Below are positions 1-8,098 of a stretch of 64,000 bases of DNA, one piece after another. Each line of letters starts with the position of its first letter. The first letter of the stretch is position 1. Location of the stretch: positions 62,001 to 126,000 of the forward strand of contig DATMLM010000039.1 of NCBI GenBank assembly GCA_035570055.1. Direction: 5' to 3'. Origin of the DNA: DASRDS01 sp035570055. GTDB lineage: Bacteria > Gemmatimonadota > Gemmatimonadetes > Gemmatimonadales > Gemmatimonadaceae. The notes beneath the pieces are model-generated. The model worked only from the letters and a program-made list of their open reading frames with translations. It searched no databases and was not told where the DNA came from. Position numbers and translations under genes: made by a program.

Positions 1-409
1 TCACGCGCAGCTGACGCGCCGTGTCCTCGCCCATCGTGCGCGAGAACCGGCGCTGCGCCTCGACCCACATCGGCCTGGCCTCGACCAGCAGCGCGCGGCC
101 CGCGGCGGTGAGCGCCACCTGCCGACTCCGACGATCGTGCGCATCCGTCGCGAGGGTCACGAGGCGCCGCCGCGCGAGCGGCCGTAATAGGTGGCCGAGC
201 GTCGACCGGTCCATGACGAGCAACCGGGCCAGATCCTGGATGGCCACGGGGCCGACCATCTTGATCCGTGACAGGATGGAAAACTGGTTGAGGCCCAGCC
301 CGCTCGGCGCCAGAGCAGCATCATAGAACTGGGTCACATGTCGCGCCGCCTGCCGCAGCGCGGCGCAACTACACACTTCGGGAGAAATAGACACGGGGAA
401 CCGTTCCAT
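1..409 (-). CDS. MarR-family transcriptional regulator, C-terminus cut by window edge
   Basis: Read on the minus strand from an ATG at 409, the frame stays open to the window edge. It encodes a winged-helix MarR fold: an N-terminal dimerisation helix, then ...LGLNQFSILSRIK..., a recognition region with MDRSTLGHLLRPLARRRLV and a wing with DAHDRRSRQVALT. These features are typical of the family, which binds DNA as a dimer and is often released by small ligands or oxidants. It diverges from the oxidoreductase starting at 456 with only 46 bases between, so it probably represses that gene and itself. The last part of the protein lies outside the window. Confidence 0.85.
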   Translation of the reverse strand, partial: MERFPVSISPEVCSCAALRQAARHVTQFYDAALAPSGLGLNQFSILSRIKMVGPVAIQDLARLLVMDRSTLGHLLRPLARRRLVTLATDAHDRRSRQVALTAAGRALLVEARPMWVEAQRRFSRTMGEDTARQLRV

Positions 410-455
410 AGTGGATTGGATAAGATACGGGCAATTACCCATAATCGGAGCTGCC

Positions 456-1427
456 ATGCAAGCACTGCGGATCGCCCGATTCGGAACGCCCGCCGAGGTT
501 GTCCAGCTGGCTCACCTGCCCGAGCCCGATGCGCCCAAGGCCGGCGAGGTCCTGGCCGCGGTGGAGTACGCGCCGATCAATCACTCGGAGATCCTCGAGA
601 TCGAGGGCCACTATCCGCTGCTGCCGGCATCGTTTCCCGCCGGAGTCGGCAATGAGGGTGTCGCCCGTATTCTCGCGGTGGGATCGAACGTCACCGACTT
701 AGCGATTGGTGACCGGGTGCTCATTCCGCAGACGCACTACGCCTGGCGCGAACGACTGGTCATGCCGGCCGCCGGCCTGTTCGCGTTACCGGCCGACGCC
801 GATCCGCGGCAGCTCTCGATGCTGTCGATCAACCCGCCCACCGCCGCACTGCTGCTCTCGGAGTTCGTCGAGCTTAAGCCCGGCGACTGGGTGATCCAGG
901 ACGCCGGCAATTCCGGCGTCGGCCGCTCGGTGATCGCGATCGCCAAGCACCTCGGCCTCCGCACCGTCAGTCTCGTGCGTCGCCAGGAGCTCGTGCAGGA
1001 GCTCTGCGCTGCCGGAGGCGATGTGGTCCTGGTCGATGGACCGGATGTCCAGGCCCGCGTCGCGGCTGCCACATCCAATGCTGCAATCACATTGGCCATC
1101 GACCTGGTGGGCGGGGAATCGACCGCGCTGTTGGCCGGTTGCCTCGCCCCCGCGGGCGTGGTCGTGGTGTATTCCGTCCTCGGCAGTCGGTCCATTGTCG
1201 CCAACGGCCTCGATCTCATCTTCCGCGACATCGTGATCCGCGGATTCTGGATCTACGGGCCGCGGTATCGATCATCGCCGAAAATCGCCGCGGCCATGAA
1301 GCTCGGCGCGCGGCTCGTCGCCAACGGCAAGCTCAACATCCCCATCGCGCGCACGTACCCACTCACCGCGGCCGCGGAGGCGCTATCGCACGCCGAGGGA
1401 GGCGGAAAGGTGCTCTTCTCGATTTAG
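456..1427 (+). CDS. Zinc-independent MDR oxidoreductase (quinone / enoyl reductase-like)
   Basis: The protein is a medium-chain dehydrogenase/reductase of about 323 residues, usual for the family. It has an N-terminal GroES-like domain (from MQALRIARFGTPAEVV) and a Rossmann domain with the nucleotide-binding stretch NSGVGRSVIAIAKHLG. The structural zinc cysteines are absent, so it resembles NADPH quinone reductases or MECR-type enoyl reductases. I chose the ATG at 456 because CGGAG lies 6 bases upstream; a longer frame exists from 411. Its stop overlaps that of the convergent DUF190 gene by four bases (1424-1427). The divergent MarR gene is the likely regulator. The substrate is not predictable. 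Confidence 0.85.
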   Translation: MQALRIARFGTPAEVVQLAHLPEPDAPKAGEVLAAVEYAPINHSEILEIEGHYPLLPASFPAGVGNEGVARILAVGSNVTDLAIGDRVLIPQTHYAWRERLVMPAAGLFALPADADPRQLSMLSINPPTAALLLSEFVELKPGDWVIQDAGNSGVGRSVIAIAKHLGLRTVSLVRRQELVQELCAAGGDVVLVDGPDVQARVAAATSNAAITLAIDLVGGESTALLAGCLAPAGVVVVYSVLGSRSIVANGLDLIFRDIVIRGFWIYGPRYRSSPKIAAAMKLGARLVANGKLNIPIARTYPLTAAAEALSHAEGGGKVLFSI

Positions 1428-1831
1428 CCGGGCGGAGCCACCTCCCAGCTGCCCGTGATGTCGATCGGCCACTCGTCCGGTCGCTCTTCTTCTGGCAAAT
1501 GAGGCCGATACATGATCACCTTCGCTCTCTCGAGGGTGATCAATCCTCCATCGATCATCGTGTCGAGCTCGGGGAGTATCGCCGCAATGCGCTCTTGAGT
1601 CTCGACACACTCCACGACGATCGGGAGATCGAACGAGAGATACTCGTGGCGGTCCGTGTGCAGCACCGCGCTGGCGCCAAACCCCATGACGCCACGGAAC
1701 GCAGTAGCCCCGGCGTACTTCCGCTCCCGCAAGAGCTCGATGATGGCTTGGTACAGCAGACGCCCTTTGTAGTGATCGCGCTCGCCGATATGAATGCGCA
1801 TGAGAACCCGCTCGCCTTTAAATCCGTGCAT
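1424..1831 (-). CDS. DUF190 family protein
   Basis: This is a 135-residue protein starting MHGFKGERVLMRIHIGE. Motifs such as RGVMGFGASA and a PIVVECVET strand match the DUF190 family, small ferredoxin-like-fold proteins often found near CrcB fluoride channels. The function is unproven and no crcB is seen here. The start at 1831 is supported by a strong GGGAGGAG ribosome site just upstream; a longer frame to 1888 is less likely. It lies 16 bases downstream of the VOC gene on the same strand, so the three minus-strand genes from 2500 to 1424 are probably one operon. Confidence 0.75.
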   Translation of the reverse strand: MHGFKGERVLMRIHIGERDHYKGRLLYQAIIELLRERKYAGATAFRGVMGFGASAVLHTDRHEYLSFDLPIVVECVETQERIAAILPELDTMIDGGLITLERAKVIMYRPHLPEEERPDEWPIDITGSWEVAPPG

Positions 1832-1847
1832 CGGCTCCTCCCGTTTT

Positions 1848-2261
1848 TTACAGGTCGAGCGGCCCCGGCGTATCCGTGGTCTGCCCAACTTCGATCAGAT
1901 AGCCGTCCGGATCACGCATGTAGCACCGTATCTCCGTTTCGTGAACCTTCGGCTCGGTGACAAACTTCGCGCCGCGCGATGACCAGAGGTCATAGCAACG
2001 CTTGATGTCGGCGACGCGGAGATTCAGAAAATAGCTCAGGACGTTCGGATCGCGCGGCGGCGACGCCACGACCTCGGGCTTATCATCGGTTGGCCCTCCA
2101 CCCAGGGCGATGATGATCCAGGTATTCCCCAGCTGCACGTACGTCGGCTCCCCATCGTCCACGACGGTAGCCCCCAGCACGTCGCGATAAAACGCCACCG
2201 ATCGAGCGATATCGCGAACGATCACCGTGCTCGTCACTCTGAACTGCGGTTCCACTATCAT
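1848..2261 (-). CDS. VOC superfamily (glyoxalase-like) protein
   Basis: The 137-residue protein contains the paired beta-alpha-beta-beta-beta modules of the vicinal oxygen chelate fold. The first is VIVRDIARSVAFYRDVLGATVV and the second ends in RDPDGYLIEVGQ. Family members are metal-dependent lyases, dioxygenases or resistance proteins; the substrate here is unknown. The start at 2261 overlaps the stop of the preceding small gene by four bases (ATGA), which implies translational coupling. A longer frame to 2318 would run through that upstream gene and was not used. Confidence 0.85.
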   Translation of the reverse strand: MIVEPQFRVTSTVIVRDIARSVAFYRDVLGATVVDDGEPTYVQLGNTWIIIALGGGPTDDKPEVVASPPRDPNVLSYFLNLRVADIKRCYDLWSSRGAKFVTEPKVHETEIRCYMRDPDGYLIEVGQTTDTPGPLDL

Positions 2262-2500
2262 GGCAGACCACCCTGTTCTTTCCAGGCCTTGAACCTCGCG
2301 CACGCCTCGGCACTCCACCGCGGCTCGCCAGCGCTCGGCGGAGGCATGTGCCCGCTCAGCACAGCCTCGTAGATCGCATCAGCGTGCGCGAAGACGCTGT
2401 CACGATTAGAGAGGTCCATGGCCTTCTTCATGTGGGCCACATCCATGTCCGTGAACATGGGACGGATATCCGATGCGAAACTCAGGGCTTTGTCTACCAT
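2258..2500 (-). CDS. Small conserved hypothetical protein (cytochrome c-associated type C-terminus)
   Basis: This is an 80-residue protein starting MVDKALSFASDIRPMFTDMDVAHMKKAMDL. A similar pattern (IRP-F-D-D-hydrophobic-A-DL, then MPPP and a W-C-RFKAWKEQG tail) occurs as a short module in larger oxidative or copper-related proteins, but there is no haem CxxCH. The start at 2500 is chosen over 2524 because upstream bases align without gaps to the start region of the MerR gene at 17162, including an identical ATGGTAGAC. No ribosome site is visible, so the mRNA may be nearly leaderless. It heads the operon with the VOC and DUF190 genes. Confidence 0.6.
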   Translation of the reverse strand: MVDKALSFASDIRPMFTDMDVAHMKKAMDLSNRDSVFAHADAIYEAVLSGHMPPPSAGEPRWSAEACARFKAWKEQGGLP

Positions 2501-2535
2501 TTGTCCAATTACCGTCCTTGACATAGGCTAGTCAA
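2500..2535. promoter_or_regulatory. Operator module A (shared with sites near 15.37 and 17.17 kb)
   Basis: TTTGTC, twelve bases, then TTGACA (2500-2523), running into an interrupted palindrome TTGAC-N8-GTCAA (2518-2535). The same arrangement with the same spacing lies in front of the MerR gene (17162-17197); the TTTGTC-N12-TTGACA half is also in the groES region (15364-15387). It covers the start codon of the minus operon and the -35 of the plus lipoprotein gene. I infer that it binds the MerR protein encoded at 16224-17162. Confidence 0.6.
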
Positions 2536-2546
2536 AGTAGTAGTAT
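2518..2546 (+). promoter_or_regulatory. Sigma70-type promoter of lipoprotein gene 2575
   Basis: Consensus TTGACA at 2518-2523, a 17-base spacer and TAGTAT at 2541-2546, about 29 bases before the ATG at 2575. The -35 element sits inside operator module A, so a repressor bound there would block it. Confidence 0.6.
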
Positions 2547-2558
2547 ATGCATCTGTGG

Positions 2559-2574
2559 TTGGCCCGGAGGGCTG
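2559..2574 (+). promoter_or_regulatory. Extended ribosome-binding leader, copy 1
   Basis: TTGGCCC-GGAGGG-CTG runs directly into the ATG at 2575. Nearly the same leader precedes the lipoprotein genes at 7559 and 11820, well beyond an ordinary Shine-Dalgarno match. Confidence 0.6.
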
Positions 2575-3066
2575 ATGCATATTCGACGCTACGTCCCCAT
2601 TCTCGTCGCGCTCGCGACGCTCGTGGTGGTTGTCTCCTGCAGCTCGATCAGCCAGCGGAAGGTAGCGCAGATCGGCCCGCAGGATCCCCTCGGCAGCGCA
2701 CACTGGACCGGCACATTGACGATGCCGAGCGGACAGCACGGCGCGTACGACGTGTCCGGCACGGCGTCGCTGGTTCGCAACGGACCCGGCAGCAGTGTGG
2801 CGACCGTCGCGCTCAGCAACGCGGTACCCCGAGGATTGCATCCGTGGGAAGTCTACCGCGGTCAGTGTGGCAACGACGCGAGCCTGATCGGCGTGTTGAG
2901 CGCGTATCCGTGGCTCGCTGTCAAAGAGGACGGCACGGCGTCCGCCACCGCGACGTTGGCCTCCGAGCTGTTGGTCGGCGACTATCACGTCAACGTGAAC
3001 GCGTCGCCGACCGACAAGGCGACGATCATCGCTTGCGGCAATGTTGCGGCACCCGCCGGTGCCTAG
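2575..3066 (+). CDS. Lipoprotein of unknown function, paralogue of the gene at 7559
   Basis: The 163-residue protein has an N-terminal hydrophobic segment and a lipobox ending in C22 (VVVVSC), so it is probably anchored in the outer membrane or periplasm. The mature part is rich in beta-type sequence with HPWEVYRGQCGND and a C-terminal VIIACGN-like strand; the two cysteines may form a disulfide. Its paralogue at 7559 shares these motifs over the whole length. The fold resembles secreted CHRD or Cu/Zn-SOD-like beta sandwiches, but I see no clear metal ligands, so no function is assigned. The promoter overlaps operator module A, suggesting control by the MerR regulator. Confidence 0.85.
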   Translation: MHIRRYVPILVALATLVVVVSCSSISQRKVAQIGPQDPLGSAHWTGTLTMPSGQHGAYDVSGTASLVRNGPGSSVATVALSNAVPRGLHPWEVYRGQCGNDASLIGVLSAYPWLAVKEDGTASATATLASELLVGDYHVNVNASPTDKATIIACGNVAAPAGA

Positions 3067-3499
3067 CCGCGCCCGCGAGCTGGCGCGCCAACTGCTCACT
3101 CGCGAAACGATGGCGCCGCCGGGCGCCGACACGACAAACGGGGCGGACCGCGTCTGTCGCCGCGCGTCCGACGAGCTGTCACGTTGGATCGGTAACGACG
3201 GATGTCGCGCCCTCTTCGCGCGCGCGCTGGCCACGGCTCAGGCCGAGGGCGGCCATCCCGTACTCGACACGGTGCGGACGAGCGCCCGGTCGGTGTACTG
3301 CCTGGACGGACTGAGCGACGCCGCGGCCCGCCATGGCGCGGCGGCCGCCACCGAAGGCGCGGCAGCCGTGCTCGCGGCTCTTATCGAGCTCCTCGGCCGG
3401 TTGATCGGAGATGATATGGCGCTGAGTCTTTTGGAACAAAGTGCGTACGCCCGTCCCCCGACCGCCGCACGTCCGCGTCGCGGAGGGGCGACCCCATGA
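3059..3499 (+). CDS. Hypothetical alpha-helical protein upstream of KaiC-like ATPase
   Basis: A frame of about 146 residues, mostly predicted helix and rich in Ala and Arg (for example RASDELSRWIGNDGCRALFARALATA and AAVLAALIELLGRLIGDDMALSLLEQ). I do not recognise a family. The proposed GTG start at 3059 overlaps the stop of the lipoprotein gene; ATG at 3110 is an alternative and no good ribosome site marks either. Its stop overlaps the ATG of the KaiC-like gene (ATGA at 3496-3499), so it is probably coupled to that ATPase and kinase and may be a partner or adaptor. Confidence 0.6.
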   Translation: MPSRARELARQLLTRETMAPPGADTTNGADRVCRRASDELSRWIGNDGCRALFARALATAQAEGGHPVLDTVRTSARSVYCLDGLSDAAARHGAAAATEGAAAVLAALIELLGRLIGDDMALSLLEQSAYARPPTAARPRRGGATP

Positions 3500-4932
3500 T
3501 TCACCTCGTGGGACGCGACGACGAGATACGCGAGGACGCAATAGAGGAAGGGTCCCTCATCGGATCCGTGCTGACCGGCGTGCCCGGTCTCGATACGGTG
3601 CTCCGCGGCGGACTGCCGGAGCTCTCGTTCAACTTGGTCGCCGGCGGACCAGGCGCCGGAAAAACCACGCTGGCGCAACAGATCGTGTTCAGCAACGCCA
3701 CCGTCGAGCGCCCCGCGCTCTATTTCACGGTGCTCGGTGAGCCGACCCTCAAGATGCTGCGCTACCAGCGCCAATTCCGCTTCTTCCAGTCGGACCTCGT
3801 CGGCACCGCCGTGCATTTCATCAATCTGGCCGAGGAAGTGCTGCGCGACGATCTCGCCGCGGTCCTCCATCGGATCGTCGACGAAGTCGAGCGCATCGGC
3901 CCCGCATTCGTGGTCGTCGACTCGTGTCGCACTCTCGGGCTCCACGCATCGGGGCGGCAGGCGAGCGACGCGATGGGCATGGAGCAATTCGTGCAGCGGC
4001 TCGCGCTCCAGCTCACGACATGGGAAGTGACCTCCTTCCTGATCGGCGAATACGCCGCGCCCGACCTCGCGAATCCGCTCTTCACCGTGGCCGACGGCAT
4101 TCTCTGGCTCTCACAAGCGCCGGAACGCAACTCGGTCGTCCGCAAGTTGCAGGTGGTCAAGATGCGCGGGCGCGCTCCGATACCGGGTCTCCACACATTC
4201 CGGATGACCGAGCGCGGCCTGCAGGTCTTTCCGCGCATTCCGGGGCACCAGGAAGCGCGGCGCCCGCGACGCCAAGAGCGGCTCGCCACCGGCGTCCCGG
4301 GACTCGATGCGATGACGGGCGGCGGCTATCCCGCGGGTGACGCGGTGCTGATCACCGGACCGGCCGGCAGTGGAAAGACGATGTTCGCCACGCAGTTCCT
4401 TGCCGATGGCCTCGTGCGCGGCGAGGCCGCGGTCGCGGTCGTCTTCGAGGAATACCCGGACGCGTACCTGGCCCGAGCGACGGCGTTGGGTCTCGACCTC
4501 CAGGCGATGACCGAGCGCAACAAGCTGGCCGTCATCTATCTGCGGCCGCTGGACCTCTCGGTCGATGAGACGCTGGCCGCTATCCTCGAGGAGGTCGAGC
4601 GCCTTGGTGCGACGCGCGTGGTCATCGACTCGCTGTCCGGGTTCGAGATGGCGCTCGCTCCGACCTTTCGCGACGACTTCCGTGAATCGCTCTATCGGCT
4701 CGTCGGAGCACTCACGGCGACGGGTGTCACCGTGGTCATGACCGCGGAAACGCCACTCGACCATGTGTCTTTCGTGACGGACGACATCATCGTGCAACGA
4801 TATGTGGAGATCGCCGGTGAGCTCCGGCCCATGCTGACCGTCGTCAAGATGCGCGGCAGTGCACATAGCAGACACTCTCGCGCGTACGAGATCACTGCGC
4901 GCGGTGCGGTCGTCGCGGACGCCGGTGAATAA
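3496..4932 (+). CDS. KaiC-like RecA-superfamily double ATPase (copy 1)
   Basis: The 478-residue protein holds two RecA/KaiC-type domains in tandem. The first has Walker A GGPGAGKTT near residues 50-58 and a Walker B FVVVD near 137; the second has GPAGSGKT near 286-293 and Walker B RVVIDS. The paired glutamates expected just after Walker A are clear in domain 2 (FEEYP) and partly in domain 1 (LGEP). KaiC proper has phosphorylated Ser/Thr residues in its second domain, which I cannot confirm here, so this is a KaiC-like signalling ATPase rather than a clock protein. It overlaps the gene before and touches the kinase after it. Confidence 0.9.
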   Translation: MIHLVGRDDEIREDAIEEGSLIGSVLTGVPGLDTVLRGGLPELSFNLVAGGPGAGKTTLAQQIVFSNATVERPALYFTVLGEPTLKMLRYQRQFRFFQSDLVGTAVHFINLAEEVLRDDLAAVLHRIVDEVERIGPAFVVVDSCRTLGLHASGRQASDAMGMEQFVQRLALQLTTWEVTSFLIGEYAAPDLANPLFTVADGILWLSQAPERNSVVRKLQVVKMRGRAPIPGLHTFRMTERGLQVFPRIPGHQEARRPRRQERLATGVPGLDAMTGGGYPAGDAVLITGPAGSGKTMFATQFLADGLVRGEAAVAVVFEEYPDAYLARATALGLDLQAMTERNKLAVIYLRPLDLSVDETLAAILEEVERLGATRVVIDSLSGFEMALAPTFRDDFRESLYRLVGALTATGVTVVMTAETPLDHVSFVTDDIIVQRYVEIAGELRPMLTVVKMRGSAHSRHSRAYEITARGAVVADAGE

Positions 4933-6720
4933 ATGGATCGCCTGGTTGCTGGCGCCGACGCGTCGCTCGCCCTCGTGCAGCATTTTCTGGAGCACGCTCC
5001 GGTAGCGTCCGCGGTCGTCAGCGGCGCCGCGCATGGATGCGTCTTCACCAACGCGGCGTTTCGGCGCATCAGCGCGGACGCGGAGGCGTACGCCGGCATT
5101 GGTGATCCCATCGCCGACGCCTTGCCCGTTGAGGCGCGCGACGATGTGAACGCGTTGCTGAACCGCGTGCGGCGGGACGGCATCGCGGCGTACCACGCGC
5201 GCATCGGACTCCTCTGGATGTGCGACGCGTGGCCCGTCGTGGAGGAGGGCGGGCGGTTGGACTATCTGGTGGTCACGCTGCGCCGGGCCCAACGCCGCGA
5301 GGTCACGCGGATACGCCACCGGGCGATCACCGAGCGGCTGCTGCTCACGGCGCTGCGCGAGCAGGATCAGGCGCGCCGCGCGGACAACGCGCGGGCCCGC
5401 GCGGTGTTCCTGGCCGAGACGAGCCGCCGCCTCGGCGGGTCCTTCGAGCTCGCGACTGCCTATGCGACGGTTGCGACGGTCGCGCTCCCCGTGCCTGGCG
5501 CGTGGTCTATCGTGGACGTCGACCAAGCAACCGGCACCTGGCGACGGCTGGCGATCGCGCACCCTGACCGGGCGAAGGAAGGGCTCGCCGGCGAGCTCGA
5601 CGGGCATTGGTCGCCGGCGCCCGGCGATCCGATTGGCGCCCCCCTCATCGTGCTGTCGCGCGTCTCGACCATCGTCGCCTCGGACAACGAGACGGTGCTC
5701 GCCGGGGCGGCGCACGGTCCCGACAATCTGCGTATTCTCCGCGCCCTCGGACTCGGCTCGCTCCTCGTCGTACCGCTCCTCGCCCACGACCGGCTCCGCG
5801 GCGCGATCACGTTCGTCAACCCGATTGGGGCCGCGCCGTATACGAGCGATGACGTCGTCCTGGCGGAGGACCTCGCCGCCCGGTGCGCGAATCTGCTCGA
5901 TGGCGCCCGCCGCTATGACGACGGGCGCTTGGCCCGGATCGGCGCCGATACGGCGCGCGATGACGCGGAGCTCGCCAACGAGGCAAAGGGCACCGCTCTC
6001 ACCTCGATGAGCCACGAGCTCCGCACGCCGTTGAACGCCATCCTCGGTTATACCGAGCTGCTGACGTTGGGCATGAAGGGACCGGTGTCCGCGGACCAGA
6101 CCGAGGCCTTGAGTCGGATACGACGGGCCGGTATGCACCTGCTCGGTCTCATCAATGATGTCTTGCGAGTCGCGCGGCTCAGAGAATCGCAGGCGAGCTT
6201 CCTCATCACCGACGCGCCCGTCAGTGAAGTCCTCGACGCGGCGGGATATATGGTGGCGCCGCTCGCGGTAGCCCAGCGGCTCGAGCTCGCGCGCGTGCCC
6301 TGTCCATCGACGCTCTCCATGCACGCCGATCGGGACAAAGTGCTCCAGATTTTGCTCAACTTGCTGGCCAACGCGATCAGGTTCACGGCGCCCGGCGGGC
6401 GGGTCTACCTGGCGGCGACGCCGGTCGATCGACGCCGGACCGAGAGCGCGCCGCCACTCGCTCCACCGACGGCCGCGCTGCCGGTGAAGCTGAGCGTGAG
6501 TGACACGGGGCGGGGGATCGCCCCCGAGCAGCTCCAGTCGATCTTCGAGCCGTTCGTGCAGGTTGGCGCGCGCTTGGCGGGGAACGATGAAGGGACCGGG
6601 CTCGGCCTCGCCATCAGCCGCGATCTCGCGCGAGGAATGGGCGGCGACCTCACGGTCGAGAGCACGCTCGGCGTCGGATCGACATTTACCCTGACTGTTC
6701 CCGGAGTCATCATGGTGTAG
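4933..6720 (+). CDS. Soluble sensor histidine kinase (PAS-like, GAF, HisKA, HATPase)
   Basis: The 595-residue protein shows an N-terminal PAS-like region (about 10-120), a short coiled coil, a GAF-type domain (about 155-330), then the dimerisation box SMSHELRTPLNAILGYTELL with phospho-acceptor H361. The ATP-binding domain has an N box (LLANAIRFT), G1 (DTGRGIAPEQ) and G2 (GTGLGLAISRDL). No membrane helix is seen, so it should sense a cytoplasmic signal. Its ATG follows the TAA of the KaiC-like gene directly, so the two are made together. No response regulator sits in this operon; the partner may be elsewhere. Confidence 0.9.
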   Translation: MDRLVAGADASLALVQHFLEHAPVASAVVSGAAHGCVFTNAAFRRISADAEAYAGIGDPIADALPVEARDDVNALLNRVRRDGIAAYHARIGLLWMCDAWPVVEEGGRLDYLVVTLRRAQRREVTRIRHRAITERLLLTALREQDQARRADNARARAVFLAETSRRLGGSFELATAYATVATVALPVPGAWSIVDVDQATGTWRRLAIAHPDRAKEGLAGELDGHWSPAPGDPIGAPLIVLSRVSTIVASDNETVLAGAAHGPDNLRILRALGLGSLLVVPLLAHDRLRGAITFVNPIGAAPYTSDDVVLAEDLAARCANLLDGARRYDDGRLARIGADTARDDAELANEAKGTALTSMSHELRTPLNAILGYTELLTLGMKGPVSADQTEALSRIRRAGMHLLGLINDVLRVARLRESQASFLITDAPVSEVLDAAGYMVAPLAVAQRLELARVPCPSTLSMHADRDKVLQILLNLLANAIRFTAPGGRVYLAATPVDRRRTESAPPLAPPTAALPVKLSVSDTGRGIAPEQLQSIFEPFVQVGARLAGNDEGTGLGLAISRDLARGMGGDLTVESTLGVGSTFTLTVPGVIMV

Positions 6721-6771
6721 AGGTGGCTCGTATTATGCGCTATGTCATGTGTGACATCAGTGGAGCAGGTC

Positions 6772-7005
6772 ATGGCAGCACCGGTAATCGTGAGGCACCC
6801 CGTTGAGGGGCGCAGTAACCCGCGCTCGCACGTCGGTGACCACGCGAGCGAGGGTCCGACGATCGCTGGCGGCGTACACCGAGGTGGCTGGCGCCGCGCA
6901 CACATCCATCACTCGCGAGCTGAAGTCGTAGGGTTTGTCCTGTGGTGGGTGGTGATCGGCGCGCTCACGATTGCGAGCGTGATATTCATCATCGACCAAC
7001 CGTGA
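6772..7005 (+). CDS. Small single-span membrane protein
   Basis: A 77-residue frame with a polar, His- and Gly-rich N-terminal part and one C-terminal transmembrane helix (VVGFVLWWVVIGALTIASVIFII). The ATG at 6772 is preferred over 6742 because GGAG lies upstream at a good distance. It lies between the kinase and the fasciclin gene and could be co-transcribed with both. No family is recognised. Confidence 0.5.
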   Translation: MAAPVIVRHPVEGRSNPRSHVGDHASEGPTIAGGVHRGGWRRAHIHHSRAEVVGFVLWWVVIGALTIASVIFIIDQP

Positions 7006-7006
7006 C

Positions 7007-7459
7007 ATGCGACCCAGGCAAGTCGACATCGTCGGCGCGGCGACCAGTGCCGGTCGGTTCTCGTTCCTGATACGGGCGATCAGAGTCGCGGGGCTGGTCG
7101 ATACGCTGCGGGGCGGGGGACCGTTCACGTTGTTCGCACCGACCGATGCAGCGTTCACCAGAGTCCCCTCGTATCGGCTCGAAACGCTGCTCAACGATCC
7201 CGAGGAGTTGGCCGACACACTGCGCAGTCACGTCGTGCCAGGCCGGATCCTCGCGGCCGACGTCGTCAGATACAGAAACTCAACGTCGCGAACGCTCGCC
7301 GGTCGGCCGGTGTCCGTGGCCGCGCGCTCGGGGCGCATCTACTACGGCGGTGCACTCGTCTCACGCACCGACATTCTCGCCTCGAACGGTGTGATCCATG
7401 AGCTCGAGGATCTGCTGCTCCTCGAGGCCGCGTCAGTCGTGTGGGTTGGCGCGATGTAG
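7007..7459 (+). CDS. Fasciclin (FAS1) domain protein
   Basis: A single FAS1 domain of about 130 residues, with the H1 box GPFTLFAPTDAAFTRVP and an H2-like tail ASNGVIHELEDLLL. FAS1 domains are usually secreted adhesion or carotenoid/ligand-binding modules; here no signal peptide is visible from the ATG at 7007, so the protein may be cytoplasmic or its start may be different. It begins one base after the stop of the small membrane protein gene and precedes the second lipoprotein gene. Confidence 0.8.
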   Translation: MRPRQVDIVGAATSAGRFSFLIRAIRVAGLVDTLRGGGPFTLFAPTDAAFTRVPSYRLETLLNDPEELADTLRSHVVPGRILAADVVRYRNSTSRTLAGRPVSVAARSGRIYYGGALVSRTDILASNGVIHELEDLLLLEAASVVWVGAM

Positions 7460-7541
7460 TATCACCACGCACGCTGTTGCTCGATCGGACTGTTGTCGGC
7501 GGCGCGGCACCTGACACGCCGGGGTGGTCGTCCGAAAGAAG

Positions 7542-7558
7542 TTGGCCCTGGAGGGCTT
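7542..7558 (+). promoter_or_regulatory. Extended ribosome-binding leader, copy 2
   Basis: TTGGCCCTGGAGGGCTT directly before the ATG at 7559, matching the leaders at 2559 and 11803. Confidence 0.6.
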
Positions 7559-8056
7559 ATGTACGTTCGACATTACGCACTCATTACGACCTCGCTCGCG
7601 ACGCTGGCCATTTTCAGCTCGTGCAACCCGTTCGCCAGTCATCAGAAGGTCGGTCAGATCGATCCCAAGAACGCCCACTCGAGCACGCAGTGGAACGGCA
7701 CACTATCGACGACCGGCGGCATGAGTGGCGCGGTTGATATGCACGGCACGGCCTCGCTCGGCGGTAACGGACCCGGAAGCAGCCTGGCGACCATCGCCAT
7801 CAGCAACGCCGCTCCCAAGGGCGTCCATCCGTGGGAGGTCTACCGCGGCCAGTGTGGCAATGACGGCGATTTGATCGGCTCGTTCAGCGCCTATCCGCCG
7901 CTCACGGTCAAGAACGACGGCACGGCGACCGCGACGGCGACGCTGCAAGCCGAGTTGCCGGTGACCGGTGACTTTCACGTGAACGTGAACGCGTCGTCGA
8001 CGAACATGCAACTAGTTGTTGCGTGCGGCAATCTCGCAGCACCGAGCGGAGCGTAG
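7559..8056 (+). CDS. Lipoprotein of unknown function, paralogue of the gene at 2575
   Basis: A 165-residue protein with signal sequence and lipobox (IFSSC). The mature domain repeats the pattern of the 2575 product: NGPGSSLATIAISNA, HPWEVYRGQCGND, ATATATLQAEL, FHVNVNASS, VACGNL. The start at 7559 is fixed by the conserved TTGGCCC/GGAGGG leader; the frame extends upstream to 7493 without support. The two paralogues bracket the KaiC-like/kinase/fasciclin genes, suggesting an old segmental duplication or a shared regulon. A hairpin downstream probably ends transcription. Confidence 0.85.
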   Translation: MYVRHYALITTSLATLAIFSSCNPFASHQKVGQIDPKNAHSSTQWNGTLSTTGGMSGAVDMHGTASLGGNGPGSSLATIAISNAAPKGVHPWEVYRGQCGNDGDLIGSFSAYPPLTVKNDGTATATATLQAELPVTGDFHVNVNASSTNMQLVVACGNLAAPSGA

Positions 8057-8065
8057 TTCGTAAGG

Positions 8066-8098
8066 CCGCTCCTGATGCTTGGCCAGCGTCAGGAGCGG
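8066..8098. terminator. Bidirectional hairpin terminator
   Basis: Perfect 10-bp stem CCGCTCCTGA / TCAGGAGCGG with a 13-base loop between the convergent genes ending at 8056 and 8089. The right arm contains the kinase stop codon. There is no strong U tract on either side. Confidence 0.6.

Noticed and set aside
3496..4932. True circadian KaiC
   Set aside because: No kaiA or kaiB nearby and the diagnostic phosphorylation residues cannot be shown; called KaiC-like only.
4111..6324. Very long minus-strand frame (737 codons) opposite the KaiC-like and kinase genes
   Set aside because: It is antisense to two genes with clear domains; its own translation is Arg/Asp-rich with no domain. High GC produces such frames.
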